Assembly: GCF_009759685.1 (NCBI RefSeq)
Contig: NZ_CP046654.1
Location: 2,046,001-2,110,000 of the forward strand
DNA from: Acinetobacter baumannii
GTDB lineage: Bacteria > Pseudomonadota > Gammaproteobacteria > Pseudomonadales > Moraxellaceae
Length of the DNA stretch: 64,000 bases
Reading direction: 5' to 3'
Of the stretch, positions 17,360 through 27,710 are shown one piece after another. How positions within the stretch are numbered: the stretch's first letter is position 1; each line of letters opens with the position of its first letter. A program made the position numbers and the translations under genes. Below the pieces are notes generated by a model. The model saw nothing but the letters and a program-made list of their open reading frames with translations. It searched no databases and was not told the DNA's origin.

Positions 17360-18755
17360 GTTCAACTCCTTGTGAAAGTGCATAGTGGGCGGCATTTTTT
17401 CCGGCAATGCGTCCAAAGGTCGTGCCAATCGATATACCCACGCCCGCGGTATAACCCTGACCGAGTACATTACCTGCCATCATTTCACCTGCGACAAACA
17501 GGTTACGGCTTGGTTTATTGTTAAAACGTACCGCAGCATCGTCTTCGACTTTTAAGCCTAAATAGGTAAAGGTAATGCCGGGTTTAAGCGCATAGGCATA
17601 GAAGGGTGGTTGGTCGAGAGGAACGGCCCAATGAGTTTTGTTGGGAACAATATTTTCGGTGGTGCAGTCATCTAAAACGGTATGGTTAAAGGTGCCTTGC
17701 ACACAGGCTTGATTAAATTCTTCTACGGTATGGCATAAGGTTTTTGCATCCAGCCCGATTTTTTCGGCCAGTTCTTGAATGCTATTTGCTTTCACACCCG
17801 CAAACACAGGTGGCATAAAGCGACCAATGGCTTTTGAATCGATAATCGAATAGGCAATTTGCTGGGGTTGTTTAGCAACAAGGCGGCCCCAAATCGCATA
17901 ACGTTTTGGCCAGAAGTCTTCGCCTTCATCATAAAAACGTTCGGCTTTGTTATTGACCACAATACCCAATGAAACGCAGTCAATACGAGTGCAGATGCCG
18001 CCGTCATATAACGGTGCGCGTGCATCTACAGCGACGCAATGTGATTGTGATGGGTCACCAATAATATCGGCGCCTTGATCTATCATAAATTTGAGTAAGT
18101 TGCCTTGATTAAAGCGGGTACCTCGAATAATAAAATTATCGGCAGGCCATTCGCCGTTTTCATTTTGTCCCCATGCTTCTCTTAACCATTCGAGATTTGA
18201 CTCAAAACCACCTGCGGCCAAGACACAGCTTTTTGCTTTAAATACACGTCCATCTTCAGCAATTGCAGCTTCAAAATGTCCTTGATTTAACTTTAGATCT
18301 TTGATTTTTGTGTTGTATAAAATTTCGATACCAAGTTCTTGGGCGCTACGGTAGTAGGCATTAATAAGGGCTTTACCGCCACCCATAAAAAAGGCATTGG
18401 TGCGTGCAACATGCAAAGCACCCGATAGCGGTGGCTGAAAATTCACACCATGTTTACGCATCCAGTCGCGGCAAGTTGCCGTGCTACGAATGACTAGACG
18501 GGCTAAGTGCTCATTGGTTTTGCCCGCAGTCACTTTAAGTAGGTCTTGCCAATATTCTTCTTCGGGGTAAGCATCGACCAATACGTCTTGAGGAGCATCA
18601 TGCATGCAACGGAGGTTACGAGTGTGTTGTGAGTTACCACCACGCCACTCTTTGGGCGCTGCCTCTATTACCAGTACAGAAGCACCACTTTCTTTTGCTG
18701 TGAGCGCGGCACACAGTGCGGCATTCCCACCACCAATCACAATTACATCATGCAT
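17349..18755 (-). CDS. tcuA: FAD-dependent tricarballylate dehydrogenase TcuA
   Basis: Oxidises tricarballylate to cis-aconitate, feeding the TCA cycle. It is a flavoprotein of the fumarate reductase/succinate dehydrogenase type. The FAD dinucleotide motif VIGGGNAALCAALTAKESGA opens the protein, RGGNSQHTRN follows, and GEMMAGNVLGQGYTAGVGI closes it. 468 residues is the family length. Its end overlaps tcuB by 11 bases, so the two are one transcription unit. Confidence 0.92.
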   Translation of the reverse strand: MHDVIVIGGGNAALCAALTAKESGASVLVIEAAPKEWRGGNSQHTRNLRCMHDAPQDVLVDAYPEEEYWQDLLKVTAGKTNEHLARLVIRSTATCRDWMRKHGVNFQPPLSGALHVARTNAFFMGGGKALINAYYRSAQELGIEILYNTKIKDLKLNQGHFEAAIAEDGRVFKAKSCVLAAGGFESNLEWLREAWGQNENGEWPADNFIIRGTRFNQGNLLKFMIDQGADIIGDPSQSHCVAVDARAPLYDGGICTRIDCVSLGIVVNNKAERFYDEGEDFWPKRYAIWGRLVAKQPQQIAYSIIDSKAIGRFMPPVFAGVKANSIQELAEKIGLDAKTLCHTVEEFNQACVQGTFNHTVLDDCTTENIVPNKTHWAVPLDQPPFYAYALKPGITFTYLGLKVEDDAAVRFNNKPSRNLFVAGEMMAGNVLGQGYTAGVGISIGTTFGRIAGKNAAHYALSQGVEHEC

Positions 18756-18858
18756 GGATTTCTCCCTTTCTCAGCTAGGGCTAATGTAGCTTCAAAAGGG
18801 AAGATGAAGTGAGAGGCTAGGCTTGAATGGGTGTTTAGTAAAAATAAACACTAATGGC

Positions 18859-19788
18859 TTAAGTGTTTACGAGTTCCGCACCAGGCCAGCGCTTTTCATT
18901 AATCAGGTTAGTGATACAGGCACGAATTACTACTTTGGTGGCTAAAGTAGCAGGCGAGAGTTCTTCTTCAGAGAGACTAATTAAATAGTTAATGCGTTCA
19001 ATAGCAGGTTCTACAACGCGCAGTAAACACAGGTCTTGCCGCGAGTTTAACGATGCACCCGCAGGTTGAATGGTTGCCATTTCGAGTTGGCTAATACTTT
19101 CCATTAACAAATGCAGCCCATCAATTTCATATGCCACTTTAAGTTGATGAATTTTCTGTTCAAGCAACAAGCGCAGCCCATGTCGTTGGCTCGGTAAAAT
19201 TAGGGGAAGTTCTTTAAGCTGTGAATGAGTAATGGTTTGAGTGTCGATACAGCTTTCAAGATGGTACTGACCCAGTACTTCTTTAGGCGAGATTAAAAAC
19301 ATCTGTTCTTTGACTAAAGGTTGTATGGCCCACTGTGGGTCGACATCATCACTAAAGATGATAGCCACATCGAGCTGTCTTGCATTAACTAAAGCTTTTA
19401 AGTCACCCGATAAGCCTTCGATTAAACGGACTTTAATGTCGGGATAACGGCTTCTCATGAGTTTTAAAAAATGCGTGCCTATAACAGCCGCAACACTCGG
19501 TGAAAAACCGACGGTGACATGACCACTTAAACGTGAGGAGTGCGCAGAGTCTACGGCATGGTCTAGGTGTCTAAGTGCCAGTTGAACCTGTTGAAAAAAA
19601 GCTAAACCCGCAGGGGTGGGAACCGTACCCAAAGCAGTACGTTGTAAAAGGCGAATAGAAAGCTCGCTTTCTAATTTTGAGATTTGCTGACTTAATGCAG
19701 ACGTTCCAATATCGAGATTTTTTGCAGCTTTACCCAAGCTTCCTGACTCGATCACTGCAATAAAATACTTTAATTGTTTAAGTTCCAC
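18859..19788 (-). CDS. tcuR: LysR-family regulator of the tricarballylate locus, probable TcuR
   Basis: 309-residue LysR protein with N-terminal helix-turn-helix (GSLGKAAKNLDIGTSALSQQISKLE) and a substrate-binding domain. It lies just upstream of tcuA on the same strand, 103 bases away. It is a close paralogue of the LysR gene at 22396-23325: both are 309 residues and share most of the DNA-binding region. The TcuR name is by position. Confidence 0.82.
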   Translation of the reverse strand: MELKQLKYFIAVIESGSLGKAAKNLDIGTSALSQQISKLESELSIRLLQRTALGTVPTPAGLAFFQQVQLALRHLDHAVDSAHSSRLSGHVTVGFSPSVAAVIGTHFLKLMRSRYPDIKVRLIEGLSGDLKALVNARQLDVAIIFSDDVDPQWAIQPLVKEQMFLISPKEVLGQYHLESCIDTQTITHSQLKELPLILPSQRHGLRLLLEQKIHQLKVAYEIDGLHLLMESISQLEMATIQPAGASLNSRQDLCLLRVVEPAIERINYLISLSEEELSPATLATKVVIRACITNLINEKRWPGAELVNT

Positions 19789-19880
19789 GGCAAATTCTAC
19801 TTTGACCTTTGTTAATTATTCTACACTGATTTATTACTCTACATTTTGTTCTATTGCTTTGAGTAAACCGTTCAAAGAGT

Positions 19881-19911
19881 AAAGGCAACATCCTCTCAAA
19901 ATGCTGCCTTT
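19881..19911 (-). terminator. Terminator after the ModA-like binding protein gene
   Basis: On the minus strand AAAGGCAGCAT pairs with ATGTTGCCTTT (one G-T pair) across a short loop, directly after the gene ending at 19920. Confidence 0.7.
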
Positions 19912-19919
19912 TAGAGCTT

Positions 19920-20714
19920 TTATTGTTTAACCTGCTCAAGACCCTGTTCTTCAATAATTTGTGTTGCTTGAGGCGATTTCACAAATTGAATAAGTTCTTT
20001 TGCGACTTTTGCATGTTCCGAGTTTTTACCAATACCAGCAGCAAATACGGTAACTTTTTGGTAAGGCGCAGGGATTGGACCAACTAACTCAACTTGACCA
20101 TATTTGCCGGTAAAAGGTTTGATTTCACTAATTTGCTGGAAACCAATATCAAACTGGCCTTCGGCAATACGTTTTGCAACGCGGTCGCCTACCACTTTTT
20201 CTGCTTTACTCGAAATTACTTTGTATTCGACAGGTGGAAAGCTTGGGAAAACATCTTTTTCAAGATGCGTACCACTCGCACTTGCAGAATAGCCTATGTG
20301 CTTGGCATTTAATAAAACTTTTTCAAATTTTGCCGCAGAGCTAATATCTGGTTTTGGTGCGCCTTTAGGCACAGCCATGCCAATGCTTGAATTCACCAAA
20401 GCGCTTTGTGAGTTTGGGTCAACATAACCTTTTTCTGCGAGTTTGCTTAGTTCAGGAGCAGCCAACACAACGACATCAAAACGTTCACCACGATCAAGTC
20501 GATTTGGAATTGCAGTCGGTGACTCCCCCATAGACGAACCAGATGAGAGGTGAACAGTGTGACCAGTTTGTTTTTCAAATATTGGAATGAGTTTTTCCAT
20601 AGATGAATAGAAACCGCCTGAGCTAATTACTTCGAGCGTATCTGCATTGGCAAATGTAGAACCTAAGCCTGCACCAGCTAGGCAAATGGTTATGAAGATA
20701 GGGGACTTTTTCAT
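19920..20714 (-). CDS. ModA-like periplasmic substrate-binding protein (orphan)
   Basis: 264 residues with a signal peptide cleaved near STFANA-DTLEV. The fold is that of molybdate/sulfate-type binding proteins (LEVISSGGFYSSMEKLIPIFEKQTG, SSGSSMGESPTAIPNRLDRGE, FDVVVLAAPELSKLAEKGYV). No ABC permease or ATPase lies nearby, so it is an orphan. It sits between the tricarballylate carrier and tcuR, which suggests a sensor or capture role for a tricarboxylic acid instead of molybdate. GTGAGG precedes the start. Confidence 0.75.
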   Translation of the reverse strand: MKKSPIFITICLAGAGLGSTFANADTLEVISSGGFYSSMEKLIPIFEKQTGHTVHLSSGSSMGESPTAIPNRLDRGERFDVVVLAAPELSKLAEKGYVDPNSQSALVNSSIGMAVPKGAPKPDISSAAKFEKVLLNAKHIGYSASASGTHLEKDVFPSFPPVEYKVISSKAEKVVGDRVAKRIAEGQFDIGFQQISEIKPFTGKYGQVELVGPIPAPYQKVTVFAAGIGKNSEHAKVAKELIQFVKSPQATQIIEEQGLEQVKQ

Positions 20715-20806
20715 GGTGCCTCACTTGAATTGCAAGAAAGCACAGTACGGAGATTTAAGGTCTGCCGTACTGTTTATTAAAATTTCAGGTTAAGGAATGA
20801 GTTGTT

Positions 20807-22117
20807 TTAAGCGCTAACCTTTGCAGGTTCAGCAATTGCATCAGGGTCTTTCTGTTTAGAACCACGACATAAATACAAGCTTGAGATGAGACTACATACC
20901 GCAGCGAGCATGAGCCAGAACGCTGGTGTGCTTGCATTACCTGTATTTTCGACAAGGAAGGTACAAGCCATTGGCGTCATACCACCAAAAATCGCGGCTG
21001 CAAGACTAAATGCTAAAGAGAAGCCAACGGTACGTACACGTTTTGGCATCACTTCGGCAAGCGTTGCGACCATAGTGCCGTTGTACATACCAAAGAAGAA
21101 CGAGAAGTAAGCAAGGGTAATAAGTAGGTTAGAGAAGCTAATGTCGCTCACCAACCAGCTTAAAACCGGATAGCTGGTAAAGATCGCAAGAGTCGTAATA
21201 CCCACTAATACTGGACGACGACCAATTTTGTCTGAAAGCAAGCCACCCATTGGTAACCAGAAGAAATTCGACAAACCTACAAACACGGTTGCTAAAAGGC
21301 TATCTGTTACCGACATTTCTAAAGTACGTTTCGCATACACCGTGGTGTAAACCGTAATAAAGTAGAAAGTTGTCGTAGTCATCGCACTCATCATCATGCC
21401 GGCAAGTACAATGCGCCAGTTGCTTACAAGTGTGCTGAAAATTTCTTTTGAAGATGGATGAGTTTTTTGCGCTTTAAAGTCTTCAGTTTCCTCTAAAGTA
21501 CGACGGAACAAGAAGATTAAAGGAATAATTAAACAGCCAATTAAGAACGGAATACGCCAGCCCCATTCACCCACTTGAGCATGAGTTAAAATGGTGTTGA
21601 GCCAATAACCAAGTAAGGCCGCAAACACAACCGCAATTTGTTGGCTACCAGACTGCCAGCTAGTAATAAAGCCACGATTTTTATCGGTTGCAATTTCAGC
21701 GAGGTAAATTGAAACACCGCCAGATTCAACACCTGCCGAGAAGCCTTGTAATAGACGCCCAATCACCACCAAAATTGGTGCGATAATACCAATGGTTTCA
21801 TAACCGGGCACAAAGGTAATTAATATGGTGCCAATAGCCATAAGACTTAAAGTGACAATCAAACCTTTACGACGACCGACTTTGTCGACATAGGCACCCA
21901 AGAAAATAGCGCCGAGAGGACGCATAAGAAAACCCGCAGCAAACACGGTAAATGTCATCATTAAAGAGACATATTCATTATCAGAATGGAAAAACTTTGC
22001 TGCGATATAGGTGGCATAGAAACCAAAAAGAAAAAAATCGTACTGTTCTAAAAAGTTGCCACTCGTTACATTTAATATTTTTTTAAAAGTAGCCCTACGG
22101 TTATTAACGACATCCAT
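20807..22117 (-). CDS. tcuC: MFS transporter TcuC, tricarballylate/citrate:H+ symporter
   Basis: Twelve-helix major facilitator protein of 436 residues in the metabolite:H+ symporter (citrate carrier) group. [24 protein letters not shown] is the signature loop between TM2 and TM3, and [24 protein letters not shown] marks TM4-TM5. Strong ribosome site AAGGAGG. Position in the tcu locus gives the likely substrate. The ModA-like gene follows 92 bases downstream on the same strand. Confidence 0.87.
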   Translation of the reverse strand: MDVVNNRRATFKKILNVTSGNFLEQYDFFLFGFYATYIAAKFFHSDNEYVSLMMTFTVFAAGFLMRPLGAIFLGAYVDKVGRRKGLIVTLSLMAIGTILITFVPGYETIGIIAPILVVIGRLLQGFSAGVESGGVSIYLAEIATDKNRGFITSWQSGSQQIAVVFAALLGYWLNTILTHAQVGEWGWRIPFLIGCLIIPLIFLFRRTLEETEDFKAQKTHPSSKEIFSTLVSNWRIVLAGMMMSAMTTTTFYFITVYTTVYAKRTLEMSVTDSLLATVFVGLSNFFWLPMGGLLSDKIGRRPVLVGITTLAIFTSYPVLSWLVSDISFSNLLITLAYFSFFFGMYNGTMVATLAEVMPKRVRTVGFSLAFSLAAAIFGGMTPMACTFLVENTGNASTPAFWLMLAAVCSLISSLYLCRGSKQKDPDAIAEPAKVSA

Positions 22118-22395
22118 TGGAGACCTCCTTGGCCTAACAAAATGGAAACATTCATGATCTTCAAGGTTTGGACGTAAACTGATTCAATCAATAAACCTAA
22201 ATAGGAAATGGGTTAGAGATGAGATTTAAAGGTGTCCTTCGTAGAAAATGTGATGCCTTGTTTCCAGTTCAAACTACACATCTATGTTTCGATAAACAGA
22301 AAACCACTTATCATTCGAAGGAAAATGTAATCTTAAAAAGCAGGAGGGAGTGAGAGGAGAAAATTAATTAGGTATTTAGAAAAATTAATGACCCT

Positions 22396-23325
22396 TTATA
22401 AAATAATTTCAGAACATGGCCAAATCTGGTTTTGAATCAACTCTTTCACACATGCCTTAATGGCTGACTTGGCAGCAAGTGCGGCAGGTGATAATTCTTC
22501 TTCGGCAAGGCTCACCAAATAGTTAATTCGTTCAACTTCAGGGTCGACGACCTTAAGCAATTGCAGCTTGTGTTTATACTCTTGTAAGCAAGCACTACCG
22601 GGCCTCACACTTGCAAGGTCAAGATGAATCAGGCTGTCCATAAGCAAATGCAAGCCATCAATTTCATAGACGACATTGAGCTGTCCAATCTTGTGCTCAA
22701 GCAGTTTTCTTAAGCTATGGCGTTGACGTGGCAGCACTAAAGGAATATCGCCAATTTGCTGCGACTGAATAATTCCACTTTTAATACATTCGCTAAGCCC
22801 GTATTTTTCGAGCACTTCTTTGCGTGCCATTAAATACATTTGCTCGCGCACTAAAGGCTGTATAGACCACTGTTTATCAATTTCATTGGTAAAAATAATG
22901 GCAATATCAAGCTGACGCGAATTAATCGACTGAATCAGGTTCCCCGACAGGGTTTCTACAATCTCTAAACGAATATCTGGATAACGTTCAGACATTAGTT
23001 TCATTAAAGGGATGCCAATTAAAGCGGTAATGGTCGGTGGAAAACCAAGGCTGACATGACCGGAAAGCCGTGCTGAATGTGCAGCATCTATGGCGAAGTT
23101 CACTTGACGCAAAATAAGTTGAGAGTGCTTTAAAAAGGCAAGACCTGCGGGTGTAGGCGTGACGCCAAAAGCATTACGCTGTAATAAGCGAATGCTTAAC
23201 TCTTGTTCGAGCTTACTAATTTGCTGACTAATTGCCGAAGCACCCACATCGAGTTTTTGAGCAGCTTTTCCAATACTGCCTGATTCAACGACCGTCAAAA
23301 AATACTTTATTTGCTTGATTTCCAT
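22396..23325 (-). CDS. LysR-family regulator, paralogue of TcuR
   Basis: 309 residues, same layout as the LysR gene at 18859-19788. The N-terminus MEIKQIKYFLTVVESGSIG closely matches MELKQLKYFIAVIESGSLG of the paralogue, and the C-termini match too (VERINYLVSLAEEELSPAALA against IERINYLISLSEEELSPATLA). It lies upstream of tcuC on the same strand, 278 bases away. The two regulators flank the carrier and binding protein, so duplication within the locus is likely. Confidence 0.85.
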   Translation of the reverse strand: MEIKQIKYFLTVVESGSIGKAAQKLDVGASAISQQISKLEQELSIRLLQRNAFGVTPTPAGLAFLKHSQLILRQVNFAIDAAHSARLSGHVSLGFPPTITALIGIPLMKLMSERYPDIRLEIVETLSGNLIQSINSRQLDIAIIFTNEIDKQWSIQPLVREQMYLMARKEVLEKYGLSECIKSGIIQSQQIGDIPLVLPRQRHSLRKLLEHKIGQLNVVYEIDGLHLLMDSLIHLDLASVRPGSACLQEYKHKLQLLKVVDPEVERINYLVSLAEEELSPAALAAKSAIKACVKELIQNQIWPCSEIIL

Positions 23326-23442
23326 AATAAATGTATTCGCTCATCATCCTTGATTTATAGAGATATGAAGGATTGGGAAATCTATCATGCGTTTTAATAC
23401 TAACAGCAATATATAAAAAAGTTTCTTAAAAATTAACTAGCT

Positions 23443-24051
23443 CTACTGAAACTTAGTAAAAAGCAGAATCACACCCAACACACATAAAATAGAACCAATT
23501 ACCTTATTAATCTGAGCTTGTTTGGCTAACATTTTCTGTCTTAAGAGCATTGAAGAGAAAAGCACAGCCACCAGTGAAAACCATATAAAATGGGCAAATG
23601 ACATAAAAAAGCCATAAGCTAAAAGAATGCTTTCAGGCGTGGTTAAACTCACAATTTGGGTATAGGTACTAATCACAAATAGCGTGGTTTTAGGGTTCAG
23701 GGCATTGGTAAAAAAGCCGTATTTTATGGCTTGAAAAGTGCCTATAGCGTTTAAAGCAACAGCATCTAAAACAGGTTTTTGCGTAAAGGTTTTATAACCA
23801 ATATAGATCAGGTAAAGTGCGCCAATGTACTTAACAATAGTCAAAATTTGCGGCGTATAAGTCATCACAAAGGCAACGGCAACTAACGTATAGGTTACAT
23901 GTACCAACACGCCAAGCGATATTCCAAGTGAAGTGAACACACCTATTTTTCGACCGTACAAGTAACTATTTTTAGTAACAATCGCGAAGTCTGCTCCGGG
24001 GCTTACTACTGCCAAAATCGTAATGAGAATAACCGCAATAAACTCAGCCAT
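23443..24051 (-). CDS. LysE/RhtB-family amino-acid exporter
   Basis: 202 residues, about six membrane helices. The family signature SPGADFAIVTKNSYLYGRKIGVFTSLGISLG is near the N-terminus, and NPKTTLFVISTYTQ is the second conserved segment. These proteins export amino acids such as homoserine, threonine or lysine; the substrate cannot be set from sequence. It faces a LysR gene (24307) across a 255-base gap. Confidence 0.88.
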   Translation of the reverse strand: MAEFIAVILITILAVVSPGADFAIVTKNSYLYGRKIGVFTSLGISLGVLVHVTYTLVAVAFVMTYTPQILTIVKYIGALYLIYIGYKTFTQKPVLDAVALNAIGTFQAIKYGFFTNALNPKTTLFVISTYTQIVSLTTPESILLAYGFFMSFAHFIWFSLVAVLFSSMLLRQKMLAKQAQINKVIGSILCVLGVILLFTKFQ

Positions 24052-24306
24052 TATCTTGCACCCTCATTGAAAACGAACGGTTTTATCTGTACTTTTTGGA
24101 ATGTATTCAAGAGGAGAGCTGTTTTACTGAAAGCTATTATTCTTTTCGTGAGAAAGATTGGGTCTTTACATTTATGAAGATAGATATAGATATTTAAAAT
24201 ATTTTTCATCATCTAAAATAGGTTTTAATAAAGATGATTTTTATTTTGAACAGAAACTTAAAAATAAAAATCGATAAAAACGACAACATAACTATGAGTT
24301 TTTGGA

Positions 24307-25179
24307 ATGATTGAAAGAATATCGCTGAATTCATTAAAATTTTTCTATTTTGTAGCGAAGTATGGCAGCGTGACTTTAGCTGCAAAGAAATTATTTGTGA
24401 CGCAAAGTGCGGTCAGTAAACAGATTTATAATTTAGAAGAAGCTTTAAATACGACTTTGTTTGACCGAAAAAATAAAACACTTGTGATGACGGAGCAGGG
24501 TGAAACTTTATTGAGTTGTTGCCATCAAGTTTTTGGTCAACTCGATGAATGTTTAATACAACTCAGCCAATCCGAAACCGAAAACAAGCAACTGGTTTTG
24601 TCGTGTGAACCGACTCTTTCTATGAAATGGCTCATTCCACGCTTATCAAAATTTAAAAAGCTCGGTCATGATTTTGAGGTTGTGCTACTCACAGCAGGCG
24701 GCGTGGTCGATTTTGAAAAAGATAATATTGATATCGCGATTCGCCGAAATGACTTTGATTGGGGAGAGCATATTTATAGCGAAAAAATTGCCGATGAATA
24801 TATCGCTCTAGTTCAATCAACCAAGCCATCGGAAACCAACGACGTACTCATTTCGACCTCTAGACCAAATTTTTTCAAAAGTATGAGTCGCATTGCTGAG
24901 CTAAAGCAAAGTTTAAAAGGCTACACCAAAGTTGAACTCGAACATTTTTATTTATGTTTAGAAGGTTGTTTGGCGGGACTTGGCGCGACAGTCATCTCAA
25001 TTTATATGATTGAAAAAGAGCTTGAATGGAACTTACTGCAAAAAAATTCACCAGTCGTTCAAGATGGTTCAGCCTATTTTCTACTTTCTCATCGTGCTTT
25101 TGAGGAAGATCCACGCAAAACCCTATTTTTAGAATGGCTAAAAGCAGAGATGAATGAGAGTCAACATAAATTGCTTTAG
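24307..25179 (+). CDS. LysR-family regulator
   Basis: 290 residues with N-terminal helix-turn-helix (GSVTLAAKKLFVTQSAVSKQIYNLE) and a LysR substrate-binding domain, GcvA-like. It is divergent from the LysE exporter and points toward mesX, so either neighbour could be its target. No specific effector is recognised. Confidence 0.85.
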   Translation: MIERISLNSLKFFYFVAKYGSVTLAAKKLFVTQSAVSKQIYNLEEALNTTLFDRKNKTLVMTEQGETLLSCCHQVFGQLDECLIQLSQSETENKQLVLSCEPTLSMKWLIPRLSKFKKLGHDFEVVLLTAGGVVDFEKDNIDIAIRRNDFDWGEHIYSEKIADEYIALVQSTKPSETNDVLISTSRPNFFKSMSRIAELKQSLKGYTKVELEHFYLCLEGCLAGLGATVISIYMIEKELEWNLLQKNSPVVQDGSAYFLLSHRAFEEDPRKTLFLEWLKAEMNESQHKLL

Positions 25180-25546
25180 GCTTATCTGTTTTATTCAAAG
25201 AAAAATGATTTAATTAATTGAAAATAATCATTAATTATAAAAATTACAGACATTAAAACGAGAGTACCGTATGTCTCGTTTGTACCATCTAAAATTCCCT
25301 AAGATGAAAAATATTTAACTTCATACTTATTTATAAAACCCTAAACATGAATTCTACTCAGTTTTGAATGAGACTAAATCATTTTTATTCATGTTGTGAT
25401 TGCGGTATAAATCTATCCATGCTCTGAAGCGCTCCAGTTATTCACTTTTGATAAGACCAACAGGCACAAAACTGACAAGGCTGGAAAGTTCAAAAAGAGC
25501 AAAAAGATTTTTTAGGTTTATCTCAGAAATTAGGGTACTGATCACA
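25180..25546. other. Intergenic region upstream of mesX
   Basis: AT-rich leader. ACATGAAT (25345-25352) and ATTCATGT (25387-25394) form an 8-bp inverted repeat 34 bases apart. TATAAA at 25406-25411 is a possible -10 box without a clear -35. The stretch 25400-25546 is open in the mesX frame from 25400 but has no family resemblance. No known riboswitch class was recognised. Confidence 0.45.
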
Positions 25547-26533
25547 ATGAGTAAAGAATTTACATTTACGATTAAGAGTATTTGTTTCGATGAGAACTAT
25601 CGTCCAGCAGACAATACGCGTATTACAACCAACTTTGCTAACTTGGCGAGAGGGATGAGCCGCGAAGAAAATTTGCGCAACACATTACGGATGATCGACA
25701 ATCGTTTCAATGCCTTAGCTCATTGGGACAACCCTAAGGGCGACCGCTATGGCGTTGAACTTGAAATCATTTCAGTTGAAATGAACATTGATGCCGAAAA
25801 CCGTACTAGCGGGCTTCCTCTCATCGAAATATTGAAAACCAATATTGTTGATAAAAAGACCAATGAACGCATCGAAGGCATTGTAGGTAATAACTTCTCG
25901 TCTTATGTACGTGACTATGACTTTAGTGTGCTGTTGTTAGATCACAACAAAAACAAGTCTACGTTTAGCACGCCAGAAAAGTTTGGTGAATTGCACGGCA
26001 ACTTGTTTAAGAGCTTTATTAACTCTGAGACTTATAAAGCCAACTTTAAAAAGGCACCAGTCATTTGCTTAAGCGTTTCAACAAGTAAGGTGTATCACCG
26101 TACTGAAAACGAACATCCTGTTTTGGGTGTCGAATACAAGCAAGAAGACTATTCATTAACCGATGAATATTTCCAAAAAATGGGCTTAAAGGTTCGCTAT
26201 TTCATGCCGCCGCATAGCGTTGCGCCGTTAGCGTTCTACTTTACTGGCGATTTGTTGAGTGATTACACCAACCTTGAGTTGATTAGTACCATTAGTACGA
26301 TGGAAACCTTCCAAAAGATTTACCGTCCTGAAATTTACAATGCAAATTCAGTGGCTGGAAAGTCTTATCAACCAAGCTTGAAGCACCAAGATTATTCACT
26401 TACTCGAATTGTGTATGACCGTGAAGAACGTAGCCGTCTGGCTATAGAGCAGGGGAAGTTTGTTGAAGAGCAATTTATCAAACCATACCAAGCGATTCTT
26501 GAGCAGTGGTCTGCGAATTACGCTCCTAATTAA
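25547..26533 (+). CDS. mesX: DUF1852 protein MesX, partner of methionine synthase MesD
   Basis: 328 residues from the ATG at 25547 (MSKEFTFTIKSICFDENY). The DUF1852 family is known as MesX, required together with the core methionine synthase MesD in Acinetobacter for folate-independent methionine synthesis. Conserved-looking parts are TRITTNFANLARG, HWDNPKGDRYGVELEIISVEMNI and the C-terminal QPSLKHQDYSLTRIVYDREERS. The mesD gene follows after 21 bases. A longer frame from 25400 exists but adds 49 basic, unlikely residues. Confidence 0.88.
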   Translation: MSKEFTFTIKSICFDENYRPADNTRITTNFANLARGMSREENLRNTLRMIDNRFNALAHWDNPKGDRYGVELEIISVEMNIDAENRTSGLPLIEILKTNIVDKKTNERIEGIVGNNFSSYVRDYDFSVLLLDHNKNKSTFSTPEKFGELHGNLFKSFINSETYKANFKKAPVICLSVSTSKVYHRTENEHPVLGVEYKQEDYSLTDEYFQKMGLKVRYFMPPHSVAPLAFYFTGDLLSDYTNLELISTISTMETFQKIYRPEIYNANSVAGKSYQPSLKHQDYSLTRIVYDREERSRLAIEQGKFVEEQFIKPYQAILEQWSANYAPN

Positions 26534-26554
26534 TCAACATATAGGTCATTTATT

Positions 26555-27598
26555 ATGAAAAAGTTATTACCGACTTCAACTGCTGGCAGCTTACCAAAAC
26601 CGTCTTGGCTTGCAGAACCTGAAAAACTTTGGTCGCCGTGGAAACTCGAAAACGAAGGCTTAGTCGAAGGTAAAAAAGACGCGTTACGTTTAGCACTTCA
26701 CGAACAAAAACTTGCAGGCATTGATATTGTCAGCGATGGCGAACAAACCCGCCAACACTTTGTGACGACATTTATTGAACACTTAAATGGTGTAGATTTT
26801 GAGAAGCGCGAAACAGTTCGTATTCGTGACCGTTACGATGCAAGCGTACCATCTGTGGTAGGTGCGGTGTCTCGTCAAAAGCCTGTGTTTGTTGAAGATG
26901 CAAAGTTTTTACGTCAGCAAACTGATCAGCCAATTAAATGGGCGTTACCCGGCCCAATGACCATGATTGATACGCTTTATGATGGTCACTACAAGAGCCG
27001 TGAAAAGCTTGCTTGGGAATTTGCCAAAATCTTGAACCAAGAAGCGCGTGAGTTAGAAGCTGCTGGTGTAGATATTATCCAGTTTGATGAACCTGCATTT
27101 AACGTGTTTTTTGACGAAGTAAATGACTGGGGTATTGCAACTTTAGAGCGTGCAATTGAAGGTCTAAAATGTGAAACTGCAGTGCACATTTGCTATGGTT
27201 ACGGTATTAAAGCCAATACTGACTGGAAAAAGACACTCGGTTCAGAATGGCGCCAGTACGAAGAAGCTTTCCCGAAACTTCAAACTTCTAACATTGATAT
27301 CATCTCGTTAGAATGTCACAACTCTCGTGTGCCAATCGACTTACTTGAACTCATTCGTGGTAAAAAAGTCATGGTGGGTGCAATTGATGTTGCAACGAAC
27401 CAGATTGAAACACCGGAAGAAGTTGCCAACACACTACGTAAAGCGCTTCAGTTTGTAGATTCAGACAAGCTTTACCCGTGCACAAACTGCGGTATGGCGC
27501 CTCTTTCTCGTGAAGTGGCACGCGGCAAGCTAAATGCTTTAAGTGCAGGTGCAGAAATCGTTCGCCGAGAACTTACGGGTTTTGATCTTACTGCTTAA
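26555..27598 (+). CDS. mesD: Core methionine synthase MesD (MetE C-terminal-like)
   Basis: 347 residues, matching only the catalytic half of cobalamin-independent MetE. The zinc ligands are visible as HICYGYG (HxC) and CTNCGMAP near the C-terminus. TAGSLPKPSWL and DGEQTRQHFVT are the substrate-binding segments. Without the N-terminal MetE domain it cannot hold methyl-tetrahydrofolate in the usual way. Known MesD proteins work with MesX, use another methyl donor and need oxygen. Second gene of the mesXD pair. Confidence 0.9.
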   Translation: MKKLLPTSTAGSLPKPSWLAEPEKLWSPWKLENEGLVEGKKDALRLALHEQKLAGIDIVSDGEQTRQHFVTTFIEHLNGVDFEKRETVRIRDRYDASVPSVVGAVSRQKPVFVEDAKFLRQQTDQPIKWALPGPMTMIDTLYDGHYKSREKLAWEFAKILNQEARELEAAGVDIIQFDEPAFNVFFDEVNDWGIATLERAIEGLKCETAVHICYGYGIKANTDWKKTLGSEWRQYEEAFPKLQTSNIDIISLECHNSRVPIDLLELIRGKKVMVGAIDVATNQIETPEEVANTLRKALQFVDSDKLYPCTNCGMAPLSREVARGKLNALSAGAEIVRRELTGFDLTA

Positions 27599-27621
27599 TA
27601 TTTACCAATAAGTGGTATAAA

Positions 27622-27664
27622 GGGTTACTTTTTTGATGGTGGTTGATAATCAAACAAGTAACCC
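27622..27664 (+). terminator. Long hairpin after mesD, terminator-like
   Basis: GGGTTACTT (27622-27630) pairs AAGTAACCC (27656-27664). The stem extends inward through TTTGAT and ATCAAA, about 16 bp with one mismatch. A T-rich tail (TCATTTTACTT) follows. It may end or attenuate transcription before the flavin reductase gene. Confidence 0.7.
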
Positions 27665-27710
27665 TCATTTTACTTACTACATGTCGCTCTAATCAGAACG
27701 CATGTCGATA

